A stretch of DNA of 64,000 nt from Ramlibacter henchirensis. Its GTDB lineage: Bacteria > Pseudomonadota > Gammaproteobacteria > Burkholderiales > Burkholderiaceae_C. Positions 17,234 to 25,898 of this stretch are shown piece by piece. Every line of letters starts with the position of its first letter. The first letter of the stretch is position 1. Position numbers and translations under genes: made by a program. The DNA lies in contig NZ_SMLM01000002.1 in assembly GCF_004682015.1 (NCBI RefSeq), forward strand, positions 1,060,180-1,124,179. Reading direction: 5' to 3'. The notes under the pieces are model-generated. The model saw nothing but the letters and a program-made list of their open reading frames with translations, was not told the origin of the DNA and did not search any database.

Positions 17234-18454
17234 TTGAAACTCAAGCGAATCGCTTTTGGCCTGCTGACCGCCTTGGCAATCGCCGGCACCGGTGGCTGGT
17301 TCAGCCTGGACAAGGAGACTCGGGGGCTGATCGCGGCAGTGCCCACCAACCGAGACCTGCTGTTTTGGAGCGAATCGCAGCGCGACGCGGCCTTTCGCGC
17401 GCTGGACCGCCTTCCCATCCTGGCCAAGGCGCGCGTGGTGCCAGCCGGCGGTACGCCGCGCGCGTTGCCGACCGGCGCTCCGCTCAAGATGCCGGTGGAT
17501 GTCGACGCCTACATGGCCGCCCAGCGCAGCGCGGCGCTGATCATCGTGCACGACGGCAAGGTGCGGCTGGAGCGCTACGGCCTGCACTTCGACGCCAGGG
17601 GGCGCTGGACCAGCTTCTCGGTGGCGAAGTCGCTCACGTCCACGTTGGTGGGGGCGGCGATCCGCGACGGCTACATCCGCAGCATGGAGGACAAGGTCAG
17701 CGACTACCTGCCGCAGATGAAAGGCTCCGCGTACGACGACGTAAGCATCCGGCAGCTGCTCACGATGACTTCGGGCGTGCGCTGGAACGAGGACTACGGC
17801 GACCCCAATTCCGACGTCGCGCGCTTCAACAATCACGAGCCCGAGGAGGGCGTCGACGCGCTCGTGAGCTACCTGCGTCGCCTGCCCCGCGCGGTGCCGG
17901 CGGGCACACGCTGGAGCTACAGCACCGGTGAAACCAACCTCGTGGGCCTGCTGGTCAGCGAGGCGACGAAGAAGCCGCTTTCGATCTACCTTTCGGAAAA
18001 GATCTGGGTGCCAGCCGGCATGGAGCAGCAGGCCACCTGGATCCTCAGCCGCACGGGGCGCGAGATCAGCGGCTGCTGCCTGCAGGCGGCCGCGCGCGAC
18101 TTCGCGCGCGCGGGCCTATTTATCCTGGAAGGCGCCCGCGCCAATGGCCAGTCCATCGTTCCAGATGGCTGGCTGCAGGAAGCCACCACCGCCCGCACCG
18201 GCATCGGCCAGCCGGGCCGCGGCTACGGCTACCAGTGGTGGACGTACGACGATGGCAGCTACGCGGCCCGCGGTATCTTCGGCCAAGGCATCTTCATCGA
18301 CCCGAGGCGCAAGCTGGTGATTGCGTCCAATGCCAACTGGAGCGGTGGCGCGACCGACCGCACCGCCAGCGACGCCCGCGAGGCGTTCTACCGCGCCGTG
18401 CAGCAGGCCCTAGACGACGAAGCCGCGTCCGGGCAGGCTGGCGCATCACGCTGA
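17234..18454 (+). CDS. Serine hydrolase of the class C beta-lactamase/6-aminohexanoate-dimer hydrolase fold
   Basis: About 406 residues: an N-terminal hydrophobic anchor or signal (LKRIAFGLLTALAIAGTGGW), then a beta-lactamase-family domain. The nucleophile motif SxxK is SVAK in FSVAKSLTSTLVG; the second motif Tyr is in TRWSYSTGETN (Y-S-T rather than Y-x-N). The architecture matches penicillin-binding-protein-like esterases and nylon-oligomer hydrolases rather than true beta-lactamases. The start is taken as the TTG at 17234, preceded by GGAG; an ATG at 17201 is the alternative. It probably acts in the periplasm. Substrate unknown. Confidence 0.82.
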   Translation: MKLKRIAFGLLTALAIAGTGGWFSLDKETRGLIAAVPTNRDLLFWSESQRDAAFRALDRLPILAKARVVPAGGTPRALPTGAPLKMPVDVDAYMAAQRSAALIIVHDGKVRLERYGLHFDARGRWTSFSVAKSLTSTLVGAAIRDGYIRSMEDKVSDYLPQMKGSAYDDVSIRQLLTMTSGVRWNEDYGDPNSDVARFNNHEPEEGVDALVSYLRRLPRAVPAGTRWSYSTGETNLVGLLVSEATKKPLSIYLSEKIWVPAGMEQQATWILSRTGREISGCCLQAAARDFARAGLFILEGARANGQSIVPDGWLQEATTARTGIGQPGRGYGYQWWTYDDGSYAARGIFGQGIFIDPRRKLVIASNANWSGGATDRTASDAREAFYRAVQQALDDEAASGQAGASR

Positions 18455-18882
18455 GCTCGCAGTTGCTCGAAGCAACGGACGATTCCAATCAGATAGGGAG
18501 TCCCTTCTTCGTCTAGCACGCTCGTCGGTCAGTAGCGGCCGGAGAGCGGAACTTCACGCGTGAGTGCGTTAAAGCCGCTGACGACAGAGAGCCGGCGCAC
18601 GCTGCCAGTGGGCGACGCGGCCGGCTCAAGTGAGAGATACAGAGAAATCAAGGTATGCCTTTTCGCTTCTCGATATCAGCCTCCTTGTCGTCCAAACAAG
18701 CCTTTACTTTACCCAGCCTCCCCCTTCATACGAGCCTCTGCGCAGTGTTTCGACGCTCTCCGCTTGTATCAGCGTTCGATTGCCCGGTCTCGACGAGGTG
18801 GAACCCCCGCGCTGCGGCCGCTGCCGAACACGCACGAGATCGCCTGGTCGCAGACGTCGGAGTGGGCGCGGCCTTTCAAGCC
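18455..18882. other. Intergenic stretch with no supported gene
   Basis: Several overlapping short frames occur on both strands, but none has a ribosome site or recognisable product. The local base composition drops around 18640-18730, as in other remnant DNA here. Confidence 0.4.
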
Positions 18883-19086
18883 TCAATGCAGCCGCCTGCG
18901 CAGCTCACCCTGCAGGTAAGAAATCTCACACTCAATGAGGTTGACCACGCGAAGAGCTTTCGGAAGCGTCACTCTGTTCTGTTCGGCCCGCAGAAGCGCC
19001 ACTTCGCGTAGAGCTTCCGAGTGCTGAGCGCTAGCTAGCGCGATTGCTTTCTTCAGCACGAGCACTTGCTCAAGAACGTGGTCCAT
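18883..19086 (-). CDS. Small helical hypothetical protein
   Basis: 67-residue protein predicted to be mostly alpha-helical or coiled coil (VLVLKKAIALASAQHSEALR, LRVVNLIECEISYLQGELRR). A GGAG lies about 8 bases before the ATG. No family is recognised. It is short and isolated, so it could be spurious. Confidence 0.45.
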   Translation of the reverse strand: MDHVLEQVLVLKKAIALASAQHSEALREVALLRAEQNRVTLPKALRVVNLIECEISYLQGELRRRLH

Positions 19087-19466
19087 GTCGCTATCTCCGA
19101 AGTGATGCAGCGTTCGTCCTCATCCTGCTAGGCGCGTCGAAGTTGAAGCGACGCATAGCGGCAGCAGGGTTTGGCGTTTATGTCATGAAGCCTAGAGAAC
19201 CAGGAAGGTGTCTGCCATCCTCAATCCGGAGGAGAAATGTGAAAGTCAGTTTCGCCCGAGCAGGCGGGGGCTTGGTGGCAGCGTTCTGCGAAGTCCGCGG
19301 CGGCGCTAACCTGGCCTCGAACGACAGTAAGAGACTGAGGGTTCGTGTTGACTACCTGGGTATGCGCGGCGGAGAAGGCAGGTCATTGACCACGGCTGAC
19401 CTGTCCTTCCAAGATGTGCGCAATCGGAGGGACCGGACACAGACACAACGCCAGCGGCGGCGATGC
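19087..19466. other. Intergenic stretch with no supported gene
   Basis: Nothing recognisable. A long open frame on the plus strand entering this region is antisense to the aldo/keto reductase and has no valid start. Confidence 0.4.
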
Positions 19467-20459
19467 TCAGCGCACGGCGTCGCCGTAGCGGAATTCGCGT
19501 GTCATGTCTTCGAGCCGGGACGCGAGCTCCGGCGTCAGCGCCACGTCGACGGCGGCGACGCTGTCGGTGAGCTGCGAGGCCTTGCTCGCACCGATGATGA
19601 CGCTGGTGACCGCGGGGTTCGCCAGCACCCAGGCGATCGCCGCTTGGGCTGGCACGATGCCATGCTGCTGCGCGATGCTCGCGAAGGTCGTCGAAGCTGC
19701 CAGCTCGCGCTCGTGCCAGTAGCGTTCCTGGTACATACGCCCTGCCTTGCCCAAGGTGAAACGCGTGCCTTCCTGCGGCTGCATGCCGACTTTGTACTTG
19801 CCCGAGAGCATGCCGCCGGCCAGCGGGTTGTAGGGAATCACGGCCAGGCCTTCCTCCTGCGCCAGCGGGAACAGGTCGCGCTCGAACTGCCTGAACAGCA
19901 GGCTGTAGCGCGGCTGCACCGACACAGGCCTCGCGACCCGGAGCAAGTCGGCGCGCCCGAGCATCTTTGCAAGGCGCCATGCCACGAAATTGGACACGCC
20001 GACGTAACGCGCGCGCCCCGAACGCACGATGACGTCCAGCGCCTCCAGCGATTCATCCAGGGGGGTATTCTCGTCGTCCCGATGCAGCTGGTAGAGGTCC
20101 ACGTAGTCGGTGCCCAGCCGCTTGAGCGACGCGTCGATCGCATCCAGCAGGTGCTTGCGTGAGTTGCCTTCGTCCCAGGCACGGCTGCCGACGCGCGCCG
20201 CCGCCTTGGTGGCAATCACCACGCTGTGGCGTCGGCCCTGCAGCCAGCGGCCGATCACTTCCTCCGTGCGGCCCGCGAGCTCCAAGCCGCCGCCCAGGGG
20301 ATAAACGTCGGCCGTGTCGAAGAAGTCAATGCCTGCCTCGAACGCGTGATCCATGATCGCGCGGGAGGTTTCCTCGTCGCACTGGAGGCCAAAAGTCATG
20401 GTGCCGAGGCACAAGCGGGACACCTTCAGGCCGGTGCGGCCAAATTGCACGTGTTGCAT
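19467..20459 (-). CDS. Aldo/keto reductase
   Basis: 330-residue cytosolic NADPH-dependent oxidoreductase with a (beta/alpha)8 barrel. The catalytic tetrad is complete: D48 and Y53 in FDTADVYPLGGG, K85 in VIATKAA and H126 in LYQLHRDDE. The C-terminal cofactor segment (TSVIIGASKASQLTDSV) is typical. It resembles the YajO/Tas-type group acting on small aldehydes or ketones. It stands alone among leftward single genes (thioesterase, VOC protein, glycosylase) with no evident pathway. A ribosome site is weak (GGGGA). Confidence 0.9.
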   Translation of the reverse strand: MQHVQFGRTGLKVSRLCLGTMTFGLQCDEETSRAIMDHAFEAGIDFFDTADVYPLGGGLELAGRTEEVIGRWLQGRRHSVVIATKAAARVGSRAWDEGNSRKHLLDAIDASLKRLGTDYVDLYQLHRDDENTPLDESLEALDVIVRSGRARYVGVSNFVAWRLAKMLGRADLLRVARPVSVQPRYSLLFRQFERDLFPLAQEEGLAVIPYNPLAGGMLSGKYKVGMQPQEGTRFTLGKAGRMYQERYWHERELAASTTFASIAQQHGIVPAQAAIAWVLANPAVTSVIIGASKASQLTDSVAAVDVALTPELASRLEDMTREFRYGDAVR

Positions 20460-20638
20460 TCCCCAATTGTGTCCACGATCGGCGGTCGAGATCGTTGGTC
20501 ATGACGGAATCAAAGAACACTCGCGGCTGACGTACCAGGGCCAGGGCTGGGCGGCGGACGGGCGGGCCCGTGCGCGGCACTGGCGCCAGTGCTCGGCCTG
20601 TTTGCCGCAGAGGAGAACGTCTGCCTCTCGGAAAGCTG

Positions 20639-21085
20639 TCAGTGTTCGTCTGAGGCGCGCTCCTGTGACACAGGCGTCAACAGGGTCTCACCTGTGGCGA
20701 CGAGCTTTTCCAAGCCGTTCATGAGCGCGAACAGCTCGCAATAAGTGAAGACCTGCGTCTTGCCGGGCTTTACCACTCGCGCGCGGGCGATGAAGCGTTC
20801 GCCGACTGCAGGCCGCAAGCAGTTGACAGCATAGTGGGACGCCAGCACGCGGCCGACCAGCGTGACAGCGGCAAAGCCGCACGCGGTATCGATAAGCGCT
20901 CCTATCAAGCCGGCGTGCAAGAAGCCCGCGTACTGGCCCGCTTCCGCGCGCCAGGGCATTGCGATCTCCGCCTGCCCGTCGCCGGCGCTCAGCACCTCAA
21001 TGCCGCACCATCGGTTGAATGCGGCAGTCGCATTGACGGATCGGACCAGCATCAGCGGGTCAGTGGAGGCGGAGGTCTCGGACAT
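20639..21085 (-). CDS. PaaI-type hotdog-fold thioesterase
   Basis: 148-residue acyl-CoA thioesterase-like protein with the hotdog pattern YAGFLHAGLIGALIDTACGF, where the HAG and Asp are the conserved PaaI-family positions, followed by VNCLRPAVGERFIARARVV. Such enzymes hydrolyse acyl- or aryl-CoA thioesters. An AGGAGG ribosome site lies 5 bases before the ATG. It lies 179 bases upstream of the aldo/keto reductase start in the same direction; co-transcription is possible but not shown. Confidence 0.88.
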   Translation of the reverse strand: MSETSASTDPLMLVRSVNATAAFNRWCGIEVLSAGDGQAEIAMPWRAEAGQYAGFLHAGLIGALIDTACGFAAVTLVGRVLASHYAVNCLRPAVGERFIARARVVKPGKTQVFTYCELFALMNGLEKLVATGETLLTPVSQERASDEH

Positions 21086-21239
21086 TGCATCCTCCTAAAA
21101 CGGAAGATCAATCTAGGAGCCTCGCCCTGGCGTGCTTGTCGTTATCGCGACCGCGAGTCACCGCAGCGACAGGTGCGCAGCTGCTCACCTCGATTGAGGG
21201 CTGCTTTTGGCGGCGGATTCAACCAGTCGACTGCAGACA

Positions 21240-21635
21240 TCAGTTCCTCAGCTCAAGGAGATCCCATAGGTTCCCATAGAGGTCCTCGAACACGGCGACC
21301 GTTCCATAGGGCTCCTCCTTGGGCGGCCGGCGGAACACGACGCCCTTGATGCGCAGGCGCTCGTAGTCACGCCAGAAATCATCGGTGTGCAGGAAAAGGA
21401 AGACCCGCCCACCGGTCTGGTTACCCACTCGGCTGCATTGCTCGTCGTTGCTGGCCCTGGCCAGCACGAGCCTCGTCTCACGGGACCCTGGCGGTGCGAC
21501 CAGGACCCAACGCTTGTCCTGCTCCGGAATGTGTGTGTCTTCCACGAGCTCGAAGCCGAGCGTGCCGACGAAGAAGGCCAGAGCTTCGTCGTAGTCCCTT
21601 ACCACCAGCGAGACGTAGCCGATCGACTGCTGCAT
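21240..21635 (-). CDS. VOC family protein (glyoxalase/bleomycin-resistance fold)
   Basis: 131-residue single-domain VOC protein: SIGYVSLVVRDYDEALAFF start, EPYGTVAVFEDLYGNLWDLL end. The first metal position is Tyr/Ser rather than the usual His, so metal binding may be altered. Homologues range from glyoxalases to antibiotic-binding proteins; nothing here decides among them. Confidence 0.85.
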   Translation of the reverse strand: MQQSIGYVSLVVRDYDEALAFFVGTLGFELVEDTHIPEQDKRWVLVAPPGSRETRLVLARASNDEQCSRVGNQTGGRVFLFLHTDDFWRDYERLRIKGVVFRRPPKEEPYGTVAVFEDLYGNLWDLLELRN

Positions 21636-21703
21636 CGGCCCATTGTCGTTTGCGCTCGGCGTGACGTTTGCTTCGGCTATCTCAGTGGTACTCTAGGGCT
21701 AGC

Positions 21704-22249
21704 TCAGCTCAGAAGCGCTTGAGACCACGCACGTCGCTTCTCTTCCAGCGATACCGAAGCGTTTGCCGGACTGGTTGAGGGCAGCGTCACCCATTCCGAC
21801 CGCACATCCGTGGGAAGAGTCTCGCGTACAAGGCGCTGGAACAGCTTCGCTGCGTGCTGCCCATTGAAGCAGACCCGGACGATCCCCGGATGTCCAGCGA
21901 AGAAGGCGGAAAAATCATTGGGCATTACGCTGGCTGAGCGGATGCTGGCGTCTAAGCTGCCTGGCCTCTCTGCCGCGGCGCAGACATCCCAGAGTGCGAT
22001 TCGATGGTCGAAAAGCTGCTTCACGCGAGTTTCGTACGGTCCGAGTGGGTCGAAGCCTAGGACCTCGCCGACGATCATCCAAAACCGATTTTGCGGGTGG
22101 GCGTAGTACTCGCCACACGCGAGGGAGCGCTCCCCGGGCAGCGTCCCAAGCACCAAAATCCGAGCGTCCGAGCGCGAGATCACATGAAAGCTGCGGGATC
22201 TCAGGCCTTCCCGTGAACCGCTGCTGTCTGCTGGTTCCATTCTTCCCAT
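21704..22249 (-). CDS. DNA-deoxyinosine (hypoxanthine) glycosylase, uracil-DNA glycosylase superfamily
   Basis: About 181 residues. The pattern ILVLGTLPGERSLACGEYYAHPQNRFW is the hallmark of the DNA-deoxyinosine glycosylase subfamily, with the water-activating region LGTLPG and the YYAHPxNxFW loop. The C-terminal VTLPSTSPANA corresponds to the DNA-intercalation loop. It would excise hypoxanthine formed by adenine deamination. The start is taken at the ATG giving MGRMEP; a later ATG (22240) or an upstream TTG are alternatives. Confidence 0.85.
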   Translation of the reverse strand: MGRMEPADSSGSREGLRSRSFHVISRSDARILVLGTLPGERSLACGEYYAHPQNRFWMIVGEVLGFDPLGPYETRVKQLFDHRIALWDVCAAAERPGSLDASIRSASVMPNDFSAFFAGHPGIVRVCFNGQHAAKLFQRLVRETLPTDVRSEWVTLPSTSPANASVSLEEKRRAWSQALLS

Positions 22250-22250
22250 T

Positions 22251-22274
22251 GTCCGCTTACGGCCAGAAGCGGAC
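22251..22274. repeat. Inverted repeat GTCCGCTT...AAGCGGAC upstream of the glycosylase
   Basis: Two perfect 8-base arms (22251-22258, 22267-22274) surround ACGGCCAG. The phrase GTCCGCTTCTGGCCG and its complement is a dispersed intergenic repeat in many beta- and gammaproteobacteria. It overlaps the probable promoter or leader of the glycosylase gene. Confidence 0.55.
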
Positions 22275-22593
22275 GCCACGCGCACCGCCGGATTGTTGAT
22301 CCGTGGGTTTCGTTTCGAGCCCAGCAATTGATGCTCGCCAACATCACGGTCACTATGCCGGGTCAGGCAGAGAGGAGCGTGTACTCGAGGCCGATCGCGC
22401 GTTTCGCGGTTAGTGGCACCGACTCAATTCGCGTGCGACGTCCGCTTCGGGGCGGTAGTCGCCCGGAGGCCTGCCGCAGCGTTAAGCATGTACCTGCTCA
22501 TGCATGCGCCTGAAGCGCCGCGATGGCGCAAACAGGCTGGCGTCGCGCGCCTCACGGGCCTACAGTGGCCTTTGCACCATGAGGAACTGCCAC

Positions 22594-22983
22594 ATGCCAA
22601 CTCGTACTGCATCGATGGCCAAGAGAATCGCGGCGAACGGCCAAGCGCTTCACCGCGCAATGATGAGCCGGATGGAAACGGGCGGGGCGAACGCTCAGCC
22701 CTCCGAAGCTGAGTCCGCCCTGATCGAGGAGCGCCGGCTGCTCAAGGAGGAGCGCGACAAGCGCAGGGCGCAGGCGCTGCAACCGAGGCCGAGCGCCCTC
22801 GATCGGCTGGTGCGAACGCATCGTCCCGAGGCCAAGGACAAGCCGAAGGCCAGAAAGGAATCGCAGGAGGCCCACGAAACCAAGAAGCCCAAGCCGCGCA
22901 GAACGCGCGCCGAGAAGCACGCGGAGAAGGCGGCGGCGCTGGAAGCCGCGCGCAGGTCGGCGAAAAAGCCTGCCACCAAATGA
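22594..22983 (+). CDS. Hypothetical basic protein with Lys/Ala-rich tail
   Basis: About 129 residues. The N-terminal half is mixed (SMAKRIAANGQALHRAMMSR) and the C-terminal half strongly basic and helical (KDKPKARKESQEAHETKKPK), like histone-H1-type or AlgP-like tails. A GAGGAAC lies 9 bases before the chosen ATG; earlier in-frame starts exist. Nucleic-acid binding is plausible from composition only. Confidence 0.5.
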   Translation: MPTRTASMAKRIAANGQALHRAMMSRMETGGANAQPSEAESALIEERRLLKEERDKRRAQALQPRPSALDRLVRTHRPEAKDKPKARKESQEAHETKKPKPRRTRAEKHAEKAAALEAARRSAKKPATK

Positions 22984-23410
22984 CCAACGCGGCCTTCTGG
23001 TCGGGGATGGCGATGCCACGCTTTCAACGAGAGGCCTTGCCGTTCGCTTGCCGTCCTGATGGTGATGGCTTGCGTTCCGCTTCACGCCTTGCCGGATGTG
23101 AAGGCCGGGGAAGAGAAGTCGCAGGTGCGCGTGCTGTGCCACAAGGAAGCGGCCGACAAGCGCTCCTCCCGCTGCTCGATTCGCAGCCCGCGTCTTCCTG
23201 CTCCATTTGTTGGCGTCGTTCAAGACCCGCCAGCGCAAGACGTTCGAGACCTCCATGACGGTCAACCTGACCTGCGGTATGGCGGACTATTTCGCCTCCT
23301 GGCCACCCCGTTCCATCCCAAAAAGCTGGAGCCATCCTCCACTTGTCTGCTAGGCCAGAAGCTGACCTCGCGCGAAGCTGCGGTCACGGCGGGAGACAAG
23401 ATCGTTGCCG
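22984..23410. other. Intergenic, decayed sequence with no supported gene
   Basis: Short overlapping frames, none with a ribosome site or recognisable protein. A stretch near 23040-23200 reads like coding sequence broken by frameshifts but could not be identified. Confidence 0.35.
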
Positions 23411-23664
23411 GTCTGGAGCGCACTGACCAACAGATCGCGAGGCCAGGAATTGCGAGTCCGCCGACTGCGGTCGGAGTTCGTGATACACGGCTACCGCTCT
23501 CGTGGTCCGCGTCCCGCCCGCGATGGCCGGGTGCTGGCGGCTGCCCGCCTGCAGCGTCCAAGAGACCGGATCGGAAGAGCGAGGCCGTCCTTGCGCGCAA
23601 AGTCCCCAGGCGAACACCAGTGGCGCTCTTAACCAATCCGCTCACTGGGCCTCACCTTTTCGAG
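23411..23664. repeat. Composite copy of a dispersed non-coding repeat
   Basis: Two blocks that recur separately elsewhere are adjacent here. Bases 23411-23499 match 25700-25774, including an identical 33-base core (23456-23488). Bases 23504-23664 match 28724-28889 at high identity. The block ends in CTCACCTTTTCGAG and abuts a truncated gene copy. No terminal repeats or transposase were found. Confidence 0.7.
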
Positions 23665-23808
23665 GCACCTCCCTGAATGCCTCGCAAAATGCGCGCGATC
23701 CGCTGATGGTGAGGGCAACGGTCACGCGGCCACCTGACGCAGGCAGCATCGAACACTGCGCGCGTTCGAAGTTGTACGTGATCTCCAGGGGGACATCATC
23801 TTGCCAAG
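23661..23808 (-). pseudogene. Truncated copy of the 16039-16395 gene
   Basis: These 148 bases match 16046-16194 at roughly 85 percent identity by eye. On the minus strand they encode the C-terminal 50 residues (VPLEITYNFERAQCSMLPAS, then GGRVTVALTISGSRAF). The first 70 codons are missing. The junction with the adjacent dispersed repeat is sharp, suggesting joint mobilisation or recombination at the repeat. Confidence 0.7.
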
Positions 23809-23893
23809 AGCGGACGTGACCGCCCGAGGTCAGCTGTTCCAGGACTCGACTCCCTGAGTGGCGGTCGGTCCGGTCCCGCTGGCATTGCGGCAG

Positions 23894-25444
23894 CTACTCT
23901 GTCGATGCGTCAATGGCACCGAGCTGCAGGATGTTCCCGACCGACGGCGCGCCGTTGGCATCAATCAGGAACAGCATATAGAAGCCTGGCGGTGCTAGGT
24001 TTGCATTGAGCGGCGCCGTGATGTCGAGCGCGCCCGTGCCTGCGGTAAACGGCAGCACGTTCAGGCGCTGGTCCATGTTGAACGCGTGCGTGACGGTCGA
24101 CAGCCGGATCAGCGTGACCTTGCTGATGACTGCAGCATCTGCACTCTGTATGGTGAACCGCTGGCCATACGCGAGCTGCGCCGGCACGCTGCTCATCGCC
24201 GGGCGGGCGCCCTTGAACAGGTACGGCGGCGAGAAGATCTCAACCGCGGGCTCCACGGCAAAGGCACTCCTCTCGCCGCCCATCACGACCACCCGCCCAT
24301 CCGGCAGCAGCAGCGCGGCGGAGTGGTACAGCCGCGGGACCGTGCCGGTGGCCAGCGTGGTCCAGGTCTCGGTAGCGGGGTTCCACAGCTCGGCGGAGAG
24401 AACCGGGGAGTTGGGGTTGTTGTGGCCTGGGCCAGCGGTTCCGCCCGTCACCAGCACCGTACCGTCGGGCAGGAGGGTGCTGGTGTGGTGGCGCCGCGCG
24501 ACCGACATCGAACGTACCGTGCGCCAGCTCGGGTTGCTCGCGTTCAGGTCGATGACCTCGGCGGAGGCCTGGGGCGGATCACCGCCGCCGACCACCAGGA
24601 TCTTGCCCGGTGCGTACATGGCCGCCGTGCCGTAGTCGCGAAAGCCGTGGTTGCGGCTGGCGACGAACGACCAGCTGCCGGTGCCGCTCGTGTCCAGCGA
24701 TCGAGTCGTCGTGCCCGGCCCGACGTCGACCACCCGCCCATCCGGCGCGACGAACATCATCGGGTACATCGGCTGGCTCAGCTGCGCACTGGTGAGATCG
24801 CGCCAGCTGTTGGTCGCGCGCTGGTAAACCTGCGGCAGCGTGTTCATGCTCATCGAGGTGTTCATCGACCCGGATACGACGAGTGCGTCGCCGTTGGGCA
24901 GCGTGGTGACCGTCGGATACCAGCGTCCGGCATTCATGTCGGGCGCCGGGGTCCAGCTGTTGGTGCGCGGGTCGTAGACCGAAGCCTTCGCCAAGCCGAC
25001 GAAATCAGCGATGTGGCCGCCAGCCAGCAGCACGCGGCCGTCGGGCAGCAAGCCGTGGCCTGCGCAGAATAGGTCGTAGCCGGGGCTCGGCAGGGCGCTG
25101 ACGGACTGGGTCACGGGGTCCCAGAGAGTCTGGTTGCGATTGCGTCCCACCAGCATGATCCTGCCGTTAGGCAGATAAGCGTTGTGGACCGAAGAGATCG
25201 GCAGATTCTGCAGCCGGCTCCACTGGCCAGTAACGCTCGCCTGCGGCAACACATTGCCCGCGTCGACGGGAAGCTCCGGTCGCAGAGCCGGCGGAGGAGG
25301 CGGCGGCGGAGGAAGGCTGATTGAACCCGGCCTCACACCATTGCTCGAGATTGGCGGGGACGGGTTTTCGCCTCCCCCGCCGCCACAACGGGCGACGAGT
25401 AAGGCAGAAGCGACGACCACCGCCACCCTGAACGCCACCTTCAT
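23894..25444 (-). CDS. Galactose oxidase-like copper radical oxidase, lipoprotein
   Basis: 516 residues. The signal peptide ends in a lipobox (LLVARC, Cys20), then comes a Gly-rich stretch and a run of eight prolines, then a kelch beta-propeller and a C-terminal DUF1929 domain, as in galactose oxidase and GlxA. The copper-radical ligands are all present by alignment to known motifs: C127 (FCAGHG) and Y176 (RWYPTV) for the Cys-Tyr cofactor, Y373-H374 (PRLYHSAALLLPDGR) and H453 (STVTHAFNMDQR). Kelch-type GG doublets recur about every 50 residues. It would be anchored in the outer membrane or periplasm and oxidise primary alcohols to aldehydes with release of hydrogen peroxide. Substrate unknown. 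Confidence 0.85.
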   Translation of the reverse strand: MKVAFRVAVVVASALLVARCGGGGGENPSPPISSNGVRPGSISLPPPPPPPPALRPELPVDAGNVLPQASVTGQWSRLQNLPISSVHNAYLPNGRIMLVGRNRNQTLWDPVTQSVSALPSPGYDLFCAGHGLLPDGRVLLAGGHIADFVGLAKASVYDPRTNSWTPAPDMNAGRWYPTVTTLPNGDALVVSGSMNTSMSMNTLPQVYQRATNSWRDLTSAQLSQPMYPMMFVAPDGRVVDVGPGTTTRSLDTSGTGSWSFVASRNHGFRDYGTAAMYAPGKILVVGGGDPPQASAEVIDLNASNPSWRTVRSMSVARRHHTSTLLPDGTVLVTGGTAGPGHNNPNSPVLSAELWNPATETWTTLATGTVPRLYHSAALLLPDGRVVVMGGERSAFAVEPAVEIFSPPYLFKGARPAMSSVPAQLAYGQRFTIQSADAAVISKVTLIRLSTVTHAFNMDQRLNVLPFTAGTGALDITAPLNANLAPPGFYMLFLIDANGAPSVGNILQLGAIDASTE

Positions 25445-25898
25445 AGCGCCTCCGTTCAGACCCGCCCGGACAATAGGACTTTTTGTGGCGTCCGGAGTAG
25501 CCCCTCTGGACTATGGCTTGGTCTGCGCCAAGAAGCGCTCATGCAGCCCTTCGGGTTCGTTTTCTCGCACAGCCCACGGGGCCCACGCCCCACCGCCCAA
25601 AGGTGAGGGAAACGGAGCCGTCAAGCGCCTTCCTTCGAACGCCATCCTTCAACAGAGTGACTGCCGCCCCAAAGCGCCGGACCTGCGAAGCAGCGGACGG
25701 CCTGGAGCCGCTCTGACCAATGGATTGCGGGTCCGCCGACTGCGGTCGGAGTTCGTGATACACGCCTACCGCTCGTTACTGCGCTCCCTCCGGCTCTGCG
25801 CGATGTTTAAGTTTCGCGAGTGCGCGGCGATTCTGGCTTGTGCAAAGGCATGCCGCGAACCACCCAATCGTTCTCAGCAGGCTGGAAGGACCCTTTTG
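25445..25898. other. Intergenic region containing one repeat block
   Basis: No gene is supported. Bases 25700-25774 repeat 23411-23499 (see repeat entry). The remaining sequence carries the divergent promoters of the copper oxidase and the methyltransferase. An open frame continuing from upstream through this region has no start of its own. Confidence 0.45.
25700..25774. repeat. Partial copy of the dispersed repeat (left block)
   Basis: Matches 23411-23499. Bases 25731-25763 are identical to 23456-23488; flanking bases diverge. The right block found at 23504 is absent. Confidence 0.7.

Noticed and set aside
17234..18454. Serine hydrolase considered as an antibiotic-resistance beta-lactamase
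   Set aside because: It has SxxK but the second motif is Y-S-T within a pattern typical of esterase/6-aminohexanoate hydrolase relatives, and there is no neighbouring AmpR-type regulator.
23059..23676. Rightward frame of about 200 codons through the repeat region
   Set aside because: It crosses dispersed repeat blocks and the antisense of a truncated gene copy, with no plausible start or family.
25182..25898. N-terminal extension of the methyltransferase frame
   Set aside because: The frame is open upstream but runs antisense to the copper oxidase gene and through a repeat block; a good ribosome site supports the ATG at 25899.
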